Origin: Cytophagales bacterium
GTDB taxonomy: Bacteria; Bacteroidota; Bacteroidia; Cytophagales; Spirosomataceae
Length of the DNA: 10,143 nt
NCBI GenBank assembly: GCA_028868395.1
Contig: JAGWUO010000020.1
Location: 1 to 10,143 of the forward strand
Reading direction: 5' to 3'
In this document: positions 1 through 7,598 of the stretch, one piece after another
Layout: the number at the start of each line of letters is the position of its first letter
Numbering within the stretch: the first letter of the stretch is position 1
Program-made: the position numbers and the translations under genes
The notes under the pieces: generated by a model
The model's input: only the letters and a program-made list of their open reading frames with translations
Told to the model about the DNA's origin: nothing
The model's database searches: none

Positions 1-29
1 GCCGGAGATTTCAGTGTTTACGCTTTCCT

Positions 30-107
30 AAAGCATTTCTTTACATCTAAATCCTGAAATTGTGCTACGCAATAATTTCTAGGCTTTAGATGTAAACAAA
101 ATACTTT
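30..107. repeat. Imperfect palindrome A (long hairpin)
   Basis: The sequence folds back on itself over about 78 bases. A perfect 12-bp arm pair (40-51 with 85-96, TTTACATCTAAA against TTTAGATGTAAA) encloses a second arm (53-65 with 69-83) with one-base bulges and a three-base loop at 66-68. Weaker pairing continues outward from 30-38 to 99-107. The central part (57-80) matches the centre of the palindrome at 186-331 in inverted orientation. No poly-T tract directly follows the stem, so it does not look like a simple intrinsic terminator. It may be a structured RNA element, a short mobile palindromic repeat, or the 3' hairpin of a gene lying to the left. The pairing is seen directly; the function is unknown. 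Confidence 0.7.
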
Positions 108-185
108 CAAATGAAAATCGTAAACTCTTTTCTCTCTTCAACTTCGGACTCTTTTCCTCCGGACTGACGCCTTGATAGAGTTGAG

Positions 186-331
186 TTTGTAGAGTAAAGA
201 GCAAAGTGCTTTTTTGAAATTGTGTTTGGTTTTAGGTTTGCCTGAACCAGAAATTATTGCAAAGCACAATTTGGGTTTAGGCAAAGCTAAAACATCACAA
301 TTTTGAAGATAGCATTTGCCTTTGTCTAAAA
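186..331. repeat. Imperfect palindrome B (very long hairpin) next to tRNA-Cys
   Basis: A nearly continuous imperfect inverted repeat of about 146 bases is centred on base 262, with loop AAA at 261-263. Paired blocks going outward are 251-260 with 264-272, 237-248 with 274-285 (one G-T pair), 229-235 with 287-293, 216-224 with 296-304, 201-215 with 305-319 (one-base bulges), and 190-199 with 320-328. A 9-base word GAAATTGTG occurs at 216-224, and its near complement recurs at 264-272 and 296-303, so the arms are themselves internally repetitive. The right arm contains the -33 element of the tRNA promoter. A 71-codon reverse-strand reading frame (138-353) runs through it but is most likely a by-product. 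It could be a decayed miniature inverted-repeat element inserted upstream of the tRNA gene, or a structured transcript. Function unknown. Confidence 0.7.
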
Positions 332-345
332 AAAAGCTAAATTTG
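315..345 (+). promoter_or_regulatory. Promoter of tRNA-Cys gene
   Basis: TTTG at 315-318 is followed after 19 bases by TAAATTTG at 338-345. This matches the Bacteroidota sigma-ABfr consensus (TTTG about 19-20 bases before TAnnTTTG). Transcription would start around 350-353, about 7-10 bases before the mature 5' end of the tRNA. The -33 element lies inside the right arm of the palindrome at 186-331. Confidence 0.75.
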
Positions 346-359
346 CATCCCAATTAATT

Positions 360-430
360 GGTTTCGTGGCCGAGTGGCTAGGCAGAGGTCTGCAAAACCT
401 TCTACAGCGGTTCGAATCCGCTCGAAACCT
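360..430 (+). tRNA. tRNA-Cys (anticodon GCA)
   Basis: The complete cloverleaf can be drawn. The acceptor stem is 360-366 with 423-429 (7 pairs), the D stem 369-371 with 381-383, the anticodon stem 385-389 with 397-401, and the T stem 406-410 with 418-422 with loop TTCGAAT. The anticodon loop at 390-396 carries GCA at 392-394, which reads UGC/UGU. The discriminator base at 430 is T; U73 is a known identity element of cysteine tRNAs and supports the call. The 3' CCA is not encoded (CCC follows), so it must be added after transcription. The gene sits alone, with its own promoter upstream and a terminator immediately downstream, so it is a single-gene unit separate from the respiratory operon. 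Confidence 0.97.
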
Positions 431-433
431 CCC

Positions 434-462
434 AAAAACCTTCCAATCTGGAAGGTTTTTTT
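434..462 (+). terminator. Intrinsic terminator after tRNA-Cys
   Basis: A 7-bp GC-containing stem (CCTTCCA at 439-445 with TGGAAGG at 449-455, loop ATC) is followed by a T run at 456-462. The A tract at 434-438 lets the structure act in both directions. It lies only 4 bases after the tRNA end, so it should end the tRNA transcript and insulate the operon downstream. Confidence 0.9.
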
Positions 463-585
463 ATGCCCTCCCGCATATTACAAAATTTTCTAAAAATAGT
501 TCAATTTAATTCCTGGAGGCTTATTTTGAAAAATTCTAAATAATAATTTCGATTAAAAAAATACAAAAATTGAATGCAGATTTAA

Positions 586-616
586 TTGTTTCCTAAAAAA
601 TCGAATTGTAGTTTTG
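586..616 (+). promoter_or_regulatory. Candidate promoter of the act-cox operon
   Basis: TTG at 586-588 and TAGTTTTG at 609-616, separated by 20 bases, fit the Bacteroidota TTTG/TAnnTTTG promoter class. The initiation site would fall near 621-624, leaving a leader of only about 7-10 bases before the ATG at 631, or about 25-28 bases before the in-frame ATG at 649. A weaker possible element (TTTG at 525-528 with TAATTTCG at 544-551, spacing only 15) lies further upstream. The rest of the gap from 463 to 585 is AT-rich and shows no gene or convincing operator. Confidence 0.6.
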
Positions 617-630
617 CGGACTGAATTAAA

Positions 631-1857
631 ATGAGAAAATCTATATTTATGTGTTGCAAAAAATTAACTCTCGTTAAGTTTCTATTTTCCTTCTTATTCT
701 TAATTGCTACAACGACAGCAATGTATGCACAAGATGCAGCAGAAGGCGAAACACTATTTAAAAACAACTGTGCGGCTTGTCACAACACTTCCGACGAAAC
801 ATTAGTAGGACCTGGTTTAAAGGGAATTACGGGTCGTCGACCGATCGAATGGATCGTTAAGTGGGTACATAACCCTCAAGCAGTTATCGCTTCAGGAGAC
901 AAGTATGCGAACGACTTGTATAACAAGTTTAATAAAGCAGCCATGACTCCGTATCCTAACTTCTCAGAAGCTCAGATCAAAGGAATCATTGCTTACATAG
1001 ACGCAGCTAATGCAGCTCCAGCGGCTCCGGCAGCAGGCGCAGCTCCAGCAGCAGGTGCAGCAGCTCCTGCAGCTCAATCTTCTGGAGGAATGATGGAAGT
1101 GCTTTTGGTAGGATTATTAATCATCATGGTGATCGTATTAATCGCCTTGCTTTCAATCGTTAACTCTTTAAGCAAATTATCGAAAGCAGCTGAAGCTGAC
1201 CCAAGCAAGTCTTTTTTCGAGAGAGTAGCAGAAAACGCTAAGTCTTTAGCCGCTAACTCATCTGTTAAAACAGGAGTAATCGTTTTAGTATTGTTATTAG
1301 GAGGCAAAGCAACCATCGATGCGGCTTACGGTGTAGGTATTCACCAAGGATATGCACCAGAGCAACCGATTAAATTTTCTCACAAATTGCACGCAGGTCA
1401 ATACCAAATCAACTGTAACTATTGTCACACAGGTGTTTACGAGGGTAAAGGGGCAAACGTTCCGTCTGCAAACATTTGTATGAACTGCCACAATGCGATT
1501 AAGCGTGAGTCTCCAGAGATTCAAAAAATCTACAAAGCTTTAGAAAAAGACGAACCTATTCAATGGGTGCGTGTACACAACTTACCTGATTTGGCCTACT
1601 TCAACCACTCACAACACACAAACGTAGGTGGCTTAGAGTGTAAAAACTGCCACGGAGAAATCGAAAAGATGGAAGTGGTAGAGCAACGTTCATCATTAAC
1701 CATGGGTTGGTGTATCGATTGCCACCGTCAAACTGACGTTAACGCAAAAGGTAATGCTTACTATGACAAATTAGTTGAGGTTCACAACAAGGACAGCAAA
1801 ACTCCTTTGAAAGTACAAAACATCGGTGGCTTAGAGTGCTCTAAGTGTCACTATTAA
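631..1857 (+). CDS. actA: ActA: hexaheme cytochrome c subunit of alternative complex III
   Basis: This 408-residue periplasmic multihaem cytochrome carries electrons within ACIII. Six CXXCH haem sites are visible, starting at residues 47, 262, 283, 337, 361 and 403. The last five are the classic ActA pentahaem domain. The first lies in an N-terminal class I cytochrome c domain (about 35-125) with Met105 (AAMTPYP) as probable sixth ligand. A Sec signal peptide covers about residues 1-34, with likely cleavage after AMYAQ. An Ala/Pro/Gly-rich linker (126-150) joins the domains, followed by a hydrophobic helix (about 156-178) and a second one (about 213-232) before the pentahaem part. The gene ends with tandem stops TAA-TAG. 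The start at 631 is the longest option; ATG at 649 (residue 7) also leaves an intact signal peptide and sits better relative to the putative promoter. First gene of the operon, 45 bases before actB. Confidence 0.95.
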   Translation: MRKSIFMCCKKLTLVKFLFSFLFLIATTTAMYAQDAAEGETLFKNNCAACHNTSDETLVGPGLKGITGRRPIEWIVKWVHNPQAVIASGDKYANDLYNKFNKAAMTPYPNFSEAQIKGIIAYIDAANAAPAAPAAGAAPAAGAAAPAAQSSGGMMEVLLVGLLIIMVIVLIALLSIVNSLSKLSKAAEADPSKSFFERVAENAKSLAANSSVKTGVIVLVLLLGGKATIDAAYGVGIHQGYAPEQPIKFSHKLHAGQYQINCNYCHTGVYEGKGANVPSANICMNCHNAIKRESPEIQKIYKALEKDEPIQWVRVHNLPDLAYFNHSQHTNVGGLECKNCHGEIEKMEVVEQRSSLTMGWCIDCHRQTDVNAKGNAYYDKLVEVHNKDSKTPLKVQNIGGLECSKCHY

Positions 1858-1902
1858 TAGAAATTAAATAGATTCAATTTTAGTCTGAATAAGAAAGATT
1901 AT

Positions 1903-4900
1903 ATGGAAAATTCGAACAAGAGGTATTGGAAAGGGATTGAGGAGTTAACCAATGAGCCATCGTTTGTCAAAAATATCCACAATGAGTTTGGCAATATGCC
2001 ATCTGAAACGGATGCTAAAGGAGATTCTTTAGTAGATGGTGCAGGTACTCATCGTCGTGATTTTCTAAAGATGTTAGGTTTTGGGGTTGCGGCTGTTTCT
2101 TTAGCAGCTTGTGAGTCTCCAGTAAAGAACACGATTCCTTACTTGAACAAGCCGGAAGATGTAGAACCTACGATCGCTAACTGGTACGCATCTACTTACA
2201 CAGACGGAGGCGACTATGCTTCTATCTTAGTGAAGACTCGTGAAGGTCGTCCTATCAAAATCGAAGGAAACAAATCATCGTCTATCTCAAAAGGAACACT
2301 TTCGGGTCGTGCGCATGCTTCTGTTTTGAGTCTATATGATAACGAAAAATTAAAAGGTCCTCAGGCGGCTGGTAAAGCGACTGATTGGACTACTTTAGAT
2401 AAAGAATTCACTGCGAAATTAGCAGAGGTGGCTGCCAAAGGTGGTCAAATCCGCATCGTTTCTAATACCATCCTTTCTCCTACTACGAAGAAAGTGATTG
2501 CAGACTTCGCAGCGAAATACCCAACAACACAACACATTACGTATGACGCAAACCCAGCTTATGGCTTAACACAAGCACACGGTGGCGTTTTACCTAACAT
2601 TGATTTCAGTAAAGCAAAAACAATCGTTTCTGTAGGTGCTGACTTCTTAGGTACTTGGGTAGCTCCTACTGAATTCGCAGCACAATGGGCGATCACTCGC
2701 CGTGTGAGCTCAGAAAAAGGAGGCAAAAAAGACATGTCTCGTCACTACCAATTTGAGACTATCCTTTCGAATACAGGTGCTAACGCAGATTACCGTGCCG
2801 CTTACAAACCATCTCAAGAGGGTTTAGTAGCGGTTGCTTTGTATAATGCGGTGGCTAAATTAACTGGAGCAGCGACTATCGCAGGTGCATCAGTTAAAGT
2901 AGATCATTTAGAGAAAGCAGCGAAAGATTTAGTAGCTTCTAAAGGTGCTTCTATCATCGTGGCTGGTTCGAATGATCCAGAAGTTCAAAAAATTATTGCT
3001 GCTACAAACGCTCTAGTAGGCGCTTATGGCACAACGATCAATACTGGCTTAGCTGTTAACTACCGTCAAGGTAATGATATGGCGATGGCTAACTTCATTA
3101 AAGAAGCAAGCGCTGGTTCTATCGCAGCGGTAATCTTCTACAATGCAAATCCAGTTTACAACCACCCAATGGGTGCGGCTCTAGCAGCAGCACTTCCGAA
3201 GGTGGGTCTAAGCTTAGCTACAAACGATCGCGCTGATGAGACGGCTTCATTATGTCAATTCATCGCCCCAGATTCACACTTCTTAGAATCTTGGAATGAT
3301 GCAGAGCCTAAAGCTGGTTTCTATTCATTAACACAACCTACAATCTCTACGATCTTCAAAACACGTCAAGCACAGTCAAGTTTCTTAACTTGGGCAGGCT
3401 TACCGTCTGATTTTGCTGCCTATTTAGAGAGCAACTGGGAGAAAAACATCTTAAAAGGTGGTAAAGTAGCTTGGAACAATGCATTACACGATGGTGTATT
3501 TGAACCAACAACAGCGACAGTTTCTTCTGCTAGCCCATCTGTTGATGTGAATGCATCAGCTGCTGCGATTAGCAAAGCTTATTCTGCTTCATCTACAGGT
3601 TTAGAGATCGCAGTTTACGAAAAAGTAGGTTTAGGTACAGGTTCTCAAGCAAACAACCCTTGGTTGCAAGAATTCCCTGAGCCAGTTTCTAAAGCATGTT
3701 GGGACAATTATGCAGCTATCTCGCAACCAACTGCGACTAAATTAAAATTAAAGCAAGGTGATGTAGTGGAAGTAAGCGCGAAAGGATACAAAGTATCTCT
3801 TCCGGTTTTAGTTCAACCAGGCCAAGCTCAAGATACAATCGCTATTGCTATCGGTTACGGTCGCACAAAAGCAGGTAAGTCTGCTGACGGTGTGGGTGTG
3901 AACGCTTATCCATTTATTTCTGAAATCAATGGAGCTTGTGTAGGTACATGTACACAAGGTGTTTCTGTAACAGCAACAGGCGAAACAAAAGAAATTGCTC
4001 AAACGCAAACGCACCAAACGGTGATGGCACGTCAAGCAGTCGTTCAAGAAACGGTATTAGCTGACTTTGCGAAAGATGCAAAAGCAGGAAGCTTCACTCC
4101 TCGCGTGAAAACGTCTGAAGGAGAAAAAGATGCGACTGATTTAACGCTTTGGAACGGTCATGAATACAATAACCACGCGTGGGGTATGGTGATCGACTTA
4201 AATACGTGTACAGGATGTTCTGCTTGTGTGGTTTCATGTAACGCAGAAAACAACGTTCCTGTTGTAGGTCGTCAAGAGGTGATTAACCGTCGTGAGATGC
4301 ACTGGATGCGTATCGACCGTTACTACTCATCTGATGCTGAGGTAGAAGATTTGAAAGGTTTAGAAATTGCATCTGATAATCCAGAAGTAGTATTCCAACC
4401 GATGTTATGTCAACACTGTAACAACGCTCCTTGCGAGACTGTTTGTCCAGTATTAGCAACGACTCACTCGACAGAGGGTCTAAACCAAATGACCTACAAC
4501 CGTTGTATTGGTACACGTTATTGCGCAAATAACTGTCCATACAAAGTGCGTCGTTTCAACTGGTTCCGTTATTTCCAAACAGATGACTTTGATTTCAACT
4601 TCAATAACGACTTAGGACGTATGGTGATTAACCCAGACGTAACGGTTCGTTCTCGTGGGGTGATGGAGAAATGCTCGATGTGCGTTCAACGTATTCAAGC
4701 AGGTAAGTTAGAAGCGAAGAAAGAAAAACGTCGTCCAGTGGATGGAGAAATTCAAGTAGCTTGTGCTCAATCTTGCCCTACAAACGCGATTACATTTGGA
4801 GATATGAACGATCCAGCATCTGAGATCTCTAAATTGTTATTAGTAGAGAAAGAAGGACGTGCTTACCACGTAATCGAAGAGATTAACGTGAAGCCTAATA

Positions 4901-4950
4901 TCTCTTACTTGAAGAAAGTTCGTAACAAGGATGCTAAGAAAGAAGCATAA
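1903..4950 (+). CDS. actB: ActB: molybdopterin-oxidoreductase-like iron-sulfur subunit of ACIII
   Basis: At 1015 residues this is the large periplasmic subunit, relaying electrons from the quinol site to the haem subunits. The N-terminal part (about 75-740) resembles the molybdopterin oxidoreductase fold; in characterised ACIII this region holds no molybdenum cofactor. The C-terminal ferredoxin part has four cysteine groups: C769/C772/C775/C779, C836/C839/C844/C848, C868/C874/C878 and C924/C927/C954/C958. The third group has Thr871 where a fourth cysteine would be expected, fitting the [3Fe-4S] cluster known in ACIII beside three [4Fe-4S] clusters. A twin-arginine motif (RRDFLK, R51-R52) sits after an unusually long 50-residue leader and is followed by a lipobox-like SLAAC (C70). 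Such extended Tat leaders are known in this family, so the start at 1903 is credible. Cysteine lipidation is an inference. Gap of 30 bases to actC. Confidence 0.96.
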   Translation: MENSNKRYWKGIEELTNEPSFVKNIHNEFGNMPSETDAKGDSLVDGAGTHRRDFLKMLGFGVAAVSLAACESPVKNTIPYLNKPEDVEPTIANWYASTYTDGGDYASILVKTREGRPIKIEGNKSSSISKGTLSGRAHASVLSLYDNEKLKGPQAAGKATDWTTLDKEFTAKLAEVAAKGGQIRIVSNTILSPTTKKVIADFAAKYPTTQHITYDANPAYGLTQAHGGVLPNIDFSKAKTIVSVGADFLGTWVAPTEFAAQWAITRRVSSEKGGKKDMSRHYQFETILSNTGANADYRAAYKPSQEGLVAVALYNAVAKLTGAATIAGASVKVDHLEKAAKDLVASKGASIIVAGSNDPEVQKIIAATNALVGAYGTTINTGLAVNYRQGNDMAMANFIKEASAGSIAAVIFYNANPVYNHPMGAALAAALPKVGLSLATNDRADETASLCQFIAPDSHFLESWNDAEPKAGFYSLTQPTISTIFKTRQAQSSFLTWAGLPSDFAAYLESNWEKNILKGGKVAWNNALHDGVFEPTTATVSSASPSVDVNASAAAISKAYSASSTGLEIAVYEKVGLGTGSQANNPWLQEFPEPVSKACWDNYAAISQPTATKLKLKQGDVVEVSAKGYKVSLPVLVQPGQAQDTIAIAIGYGRTKAGKSADGVGVNAYPFISEINGACVGTCTQGVSVTATGETKEIAQTQTHQTVMARQAVVQETVLADFAKDAKAGSFTPRVKTSEGEKDATDLTLWNGHEYNNHAWGMVIDLNTCTGCSACVVSCNAENNVPVVGRQEVINRREMHWMRIDRYYSSDAEVEDLKGLEIASDNPEVVFQPMLCQHCNNAPCETVCPVLATTHSTEGLNQMTYNRCIGTRYCANNCPYKVRRFNWFRYFQTDDFDFNFNNDLGRMVINPDVTVRSRGVMEKCSMCVQRIQAGKLEAKKEKRRPVDGEIQVACAQSCPTNAITFGDMNDPASEISKLLLVEKEGRAYHVIEEINVKPNISYLKKVRNKDAKKEA

Positions 4951-4980
4951 TTTTTTAATCGTAAAACAGTAAATAAAAAT

Positions 4981-6381
4981 ATGTCGCACGTTGTATCACC
5001 CATAAGAGAGAAACTAGTTACTGGTGGAAAATCTTATTCCGATGTTACCCACGATATTTGCAAGCAAGTAGAGGGAGAACCTACGAAAGAATGGAAAATT
5101 GCATTCGGGATCTCTTGTCTTGTATTCATTTATGGTGCTTATTGCCTTTTCTACACTTGGTGGCAAGGTATTGGCGTTTGGGGATTAAATAAAACCGTAG
5201 GTTGGGCTTGGGATATCACTAACTTCGTTTGGTGGGTTGGTATCGGTCACGCGGGTACTTTGATTTCTGCCGTATTATTATTGTTCCGTCAAAAATGGAG
5301 AACATCCATTAACCGCTCAGCGGAAGCGATGACGATCTTTGCCGTACTTTGTGCTGCATCGTTCATCTTAGCGCACATGGGTCGTCCATGGTTAGCTCAC
5401 TGGGCTTTACCCCTTCCGAATGCTTTCGGTTCACTTTGGGTTAACTTTAACTCTCCGTTAGTATGGGACGTTTTTGCGATCTCTACGTATTTATCGGTTT
5501 CTTTATTGTTCTGGTATATGGGTCTTGTGCCGGATTTGGCAACGATTCGTGACCGTGCAACGACTGCAGGTCGTAAGTTTTGGTATGGTTTCTTCAGCTT
5601 AGGCTGGACTGGTTCTTCTAAGACTTGGGCACGTTATGAGTACATGTCCTTAATCTTAGCTGGTATCTCTACACCGCTTGTACTTTCTGTACACACGATT
5701 GTATCGATGGACTTTGCAACGTCTGTTATCCCAGGATGGCACACGACAATCTTCCCTCCGTATTTCGTTGCGGGAGCGATCTTCTCAGGTTTTGCGATGG
5801 TACAAACCTTATTGTTAATCACGCGTGTGGTTTTCAAATTAGAAGACTATATCACGATTGAGCACATCGAAATGATGAACATCGTTATCACGGTAACGGG
5901 TTCAGTTGTAGGTATCGCTTATTTAACTGAATTCTTCATCGCATGGTACTCAGGTGTGGAATATGAAAGCTACGCGTTCATTAACCGGGCTACCGGTCCA
6001 TACTGGTGGGCTTATTGGATGATGATGACTTGTAACGTAATCTCTCCTCAGTTGTTCTGGTCGAAAGCGATCCGTACGAACTTGATGGTTTCGTTCTTCT
6101 TATCCATCGTAGTAAACGTAGGTATGTGGTTCGAGCGTTTCGTGATTATCGTGACTTCTTTACACCGTGATTATTTGCCATCATCTTGGGCGATGTTCTC
6201 TCCTACGATGTATGACATTGGTGATTACATCTTCTCATTCGGTTTATTCTTTACGTTATTCTTCTTATTCGCTAAATTCTTACCAGTGGTAAATATGGCG
6301 GAAGTGAAATCCGTAATGAAAGGCGTTTCGTCTAACTTCCCAGCGAAGAAGGCAAAGGCCGCAAAGAAAACAGAAGAATAA
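4981..6381 (+). CDS. actC: ActC: NrfD/PsrC-like quinol-site membrane subunit of ACIII
   Basis: This 466-residue integral membrane protein of the NrfD/PsrC family has about ten hydrophobic segments, consistent with two four-helix bundles plus two extra helices. In ACIII this subunit binds menaquinol and faces the ActB iron-sulfur domain. Visible family hallmarks are WDITNFVWWVGIGHAGT (His90), HMGRPW (H132-W137), the region around D163, and SVHTIVSMDF with GWHTTIFPPYF (H238, D244, H254). Conserved His and Asp residues in these segments are candidates for quinol binding and proton transfer; the exact assignment is by analogy. The N terminus is soluble (about 1-38) and the C terminus ends in a Lys/Ala-rich tail (about 450-466). 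No stop or frame break. It follows actB by 30 bases and precedes actD by 30 bases in the canonical order. Confidence 0.96.
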   Translation: MSHVVSPIREKLVTGGKSYSDVTHDICKQVEGEPTKEWKIAFGISCLVFIYGAYCLFYTWWQGIGVWGLNKTVGWAWDITNFVWWVGIGHAGTLISAVLLLFRQKWRTSINRSAEAMTIFAVLCAASFILAHMGRPWLAHWALPLPNAFGSLWVNFNSPLVWDVFAISTYLSVSLLFWYMGLVPDLATIRDRATTAGRKFWYGFFSLGWTGSSKTWARYEYMSLILAGISTPLVLSVHTIVSMDFATSVIPGWHTTIFPPYFVAGAIFSGFAMVQTLLLITRVVFKLEDYITIEHIEMMNIVITVTGSVVGIAYLTEFFIAWYSGVEYESYAFINRATGPYWWAYWMMMTCNVISPQLFWSKAIRTNLMVSFFLSIVVNVGMWFERFVIIVTSLHRDYLPSSWAMFSPTMYDIGDYIFSFGLFFTLFFLFAKFLPVVNMAEVKSVMKGVSSNFPAKKAKAAKKTEE

Positions 6382-6411
6382 TTTTATTTACCCATTCGAA
6401 ATTAAAACAAT

Positions 6412-6930
6412 ATGAGTTCGACAACTAACTACATTTTGGGAGTTTATGACGATGAGGACGAGGTTTTACACGCTGTAGGCGAGGTAAAAGCTAAAGGAAT
6501 CAAAATCGAAGACGTATTTACACCCTTCCCTATTCACGGATTAGACGTAGCCGTAGGTCACGAGCGTACACGCTTACCTATCGCGGCATTTATGTTCGGT
6601 ACTTTAGGAATGATCTGTGCTTTATCATTAATCAGCTATACGATGGTGTTTGACTGGCCAATGATTATCGGTGGTAAAGATTTCTTTGCACTTCCTAACT
6701 GGATTCCTGTCACGTTTGAAGGAACGGTATTATTCACGGCTTTTGGCCTAGTAACTACCTTCTGTATCTCAAATGATTTATGGCCAGGTAACAAGACTCT
6801 TCCCTTAGATATCCGTACGACAGATGACAAATTTGTGATGGCTATCAACGTGGATAAAAACAAAGTAAGTGCCGCTGATATCAAGAAAGCCTTGAAAGAG
6901 TCTGGAGCGATCGAAGTAAATGTTAAATAA
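6412..6930 (+). CDS. actD: ActD: small two-helix membrane subunit of ACIII
   Basis: A 172-residue protein matching the ActD family (formerly a domain of unknown function, DUF3341) by length, gene position and layout. The N-terminal soluble part (1-55) contains YILGVYDDEDEVLHAV and the TPFPIHGLD segment typical of the family. Two hydrophobic helices follow (about 56-80 and 98-120), then NDLWPGNK and a soluble C-terminal ferredoxin-like tail (about 135-172). It carries no haem or cysteine motif for cofactors, so it is probably structural, packing against the ActC/ActF membrane core. It lies between actC (30-base gap) and actE (25-base gap). Confidence 0.93.
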   Translation: MSSTTNYILGVYDDEDEVLHAVGEVKAKGIKIEDVFTPFPIHGLDVAVGHERTRLPIAAFMFGTLGMICALSLISYTMVFDWPMIIGGKDFFALPNWIPVTFEGTVLFTAFGLVTTFCISNDLWPGNKTLPLDIRTTDDKFVMAINVDKNKVSAADIKKALKESGAIEVNVK

Positions 6931-6955
6931 TTAAACGAATAATTCTCAAGAAGAT

Positions 6956-7564
6956 ATGTTCAATTCAATTCATAAATTCACTTTATTAGTCGGCATTACA
7001 GCAGGACTTTTATCTTGTGGAGATGACCATAATGATACAGGTACAGAGTTTGCGCCTAATATGTACAATTCAGTAGGTTACGAACCAATGACCCAACTGC
7101 AAGGTGATACGAATAAAATCAACCCTTACGGGATGAATATGCGTTTACCCGTAGAAGGTACGGTTTCTCGCAAAAAATACACGGGAGCGGACAGCTTGAA
7201 GAAAGCGTTCTTAGCACAAGAATTATTGGCTAAAACAGTTCCTAGCGACAGTATTTCCTACTCTGAAGCCTTGTTGAAAAATCCATTAGCAGCGACTCCG
7301 GAAAATATCGAAGCAGGTAAGCTTCAATACGAGCGTTTCTGCCAACACTGCCATGGTGAAGGAGGAAAAGGAGATGGTCTAGTTGCGAAAGCGTACAAAG
7401 GGGTTCCTGTTTATTCTAGTGATGCCTTGAAAGACGTAAACGATGGACATATCTACCACGTAATTACCCACGGTAAAGGACGTATGTGGCCTCACGCATC
7501 ACAGATTTCCTCAGAGAACCGTTGGAAAATTGTACTTTATGTACACGAATTACAAAAACAATAA
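6956..7564 (+). CDS. actE: ActE: monoheme cytochrome c lipoprotein subunit of ACIII
   Basis: This 202-residue cytochrome c has one haem site, CQHCH at residues 129-133, followed by GEGGKGDG, and Met177 (GRMWPHASQI) as probable axial ligand, a normal class I arrangement. The N terminus is a lipoprotein signal: a short basic/hydrophobic stretch ending in LLSC with Cys21 as lipidation site and GDD next, so the mature protein should be anchored on the periplasmic face. The region of about 30-115, before the haem domain, is an extension that probably wraps on the complex. In ACIII this subunit is one of the outward-facing haem carriers, a likely donor to the oxidase. Spacing is 25 bases from actD and 34 bases to actF. 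Confidence 0.94.
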   Translation: MFNSIHKFTLLVGITAGLLSCGDDHNDTGTEFAPNMYNSVGYEPMTQLQGDTNKINPYGMNMRLPVEGTVSRKKYTGADSLKKAFLAQELLAKTVPSDSISYSEALLKNPLAATPENIEAGKLQYERFCQHCHGEGGKGDGLVAKAYKGVPVYSSDALKDVNDGHIYHVITHGKGRMWPHASQISSENRWKIVLYVHELQKQ

Positions 7565-7598
7565 GATCAAATTCATTTAAATTAAAATAGAGAACAAG

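Noticed and set aside
1..57. Possible C-terminal end of an upstream + strand gene (18 codons, stop TGA at 55-57); other frames stop at 29-31 and 48-50
   Set aside because: All three frames stop early and none of the short tails is recognisable, so I cannot say which, if any, is real.
142..167. Direct repeat of CGGACT (145-150 and 160-165), recurring as GCGGACTGA near 617-624
   Set aside because: Too short to separate from chance, and the copy near 620 falls between the -7 element and the start codon with no symmetry suggesting an operator.
138..353. Reverse-strand reading frame of 71 codons
   Set aside because: It lies almost wholly within palindrome B and over the tRNA promoter, resembles no family I recognise, and has Lys/Ser-rich low-complexity sequence. 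Most likely a by-product of the inverted repeat.
1006..1080. GCA/GCT/CCA-rich short repeats in actA
   Set aside because: As a DNA element it is only the coding sequence of the Ala/Pro/Gly linker; no sign of a mobile or regulatory repeat.
1074..1524. Reverse-strand open frames inside actA, actB, actC, actD and coxB
   Set aside because: They lie antisense to clearly recognised genes with intact motifs and show no family resemblance; shadows of coding sequence.
1858..1902. Weak ATTCA/TGAAT hairpin between actA and actB
   Set aside because: Only five AT-rich pairs and no T tract; not a credible terminator or processing site.
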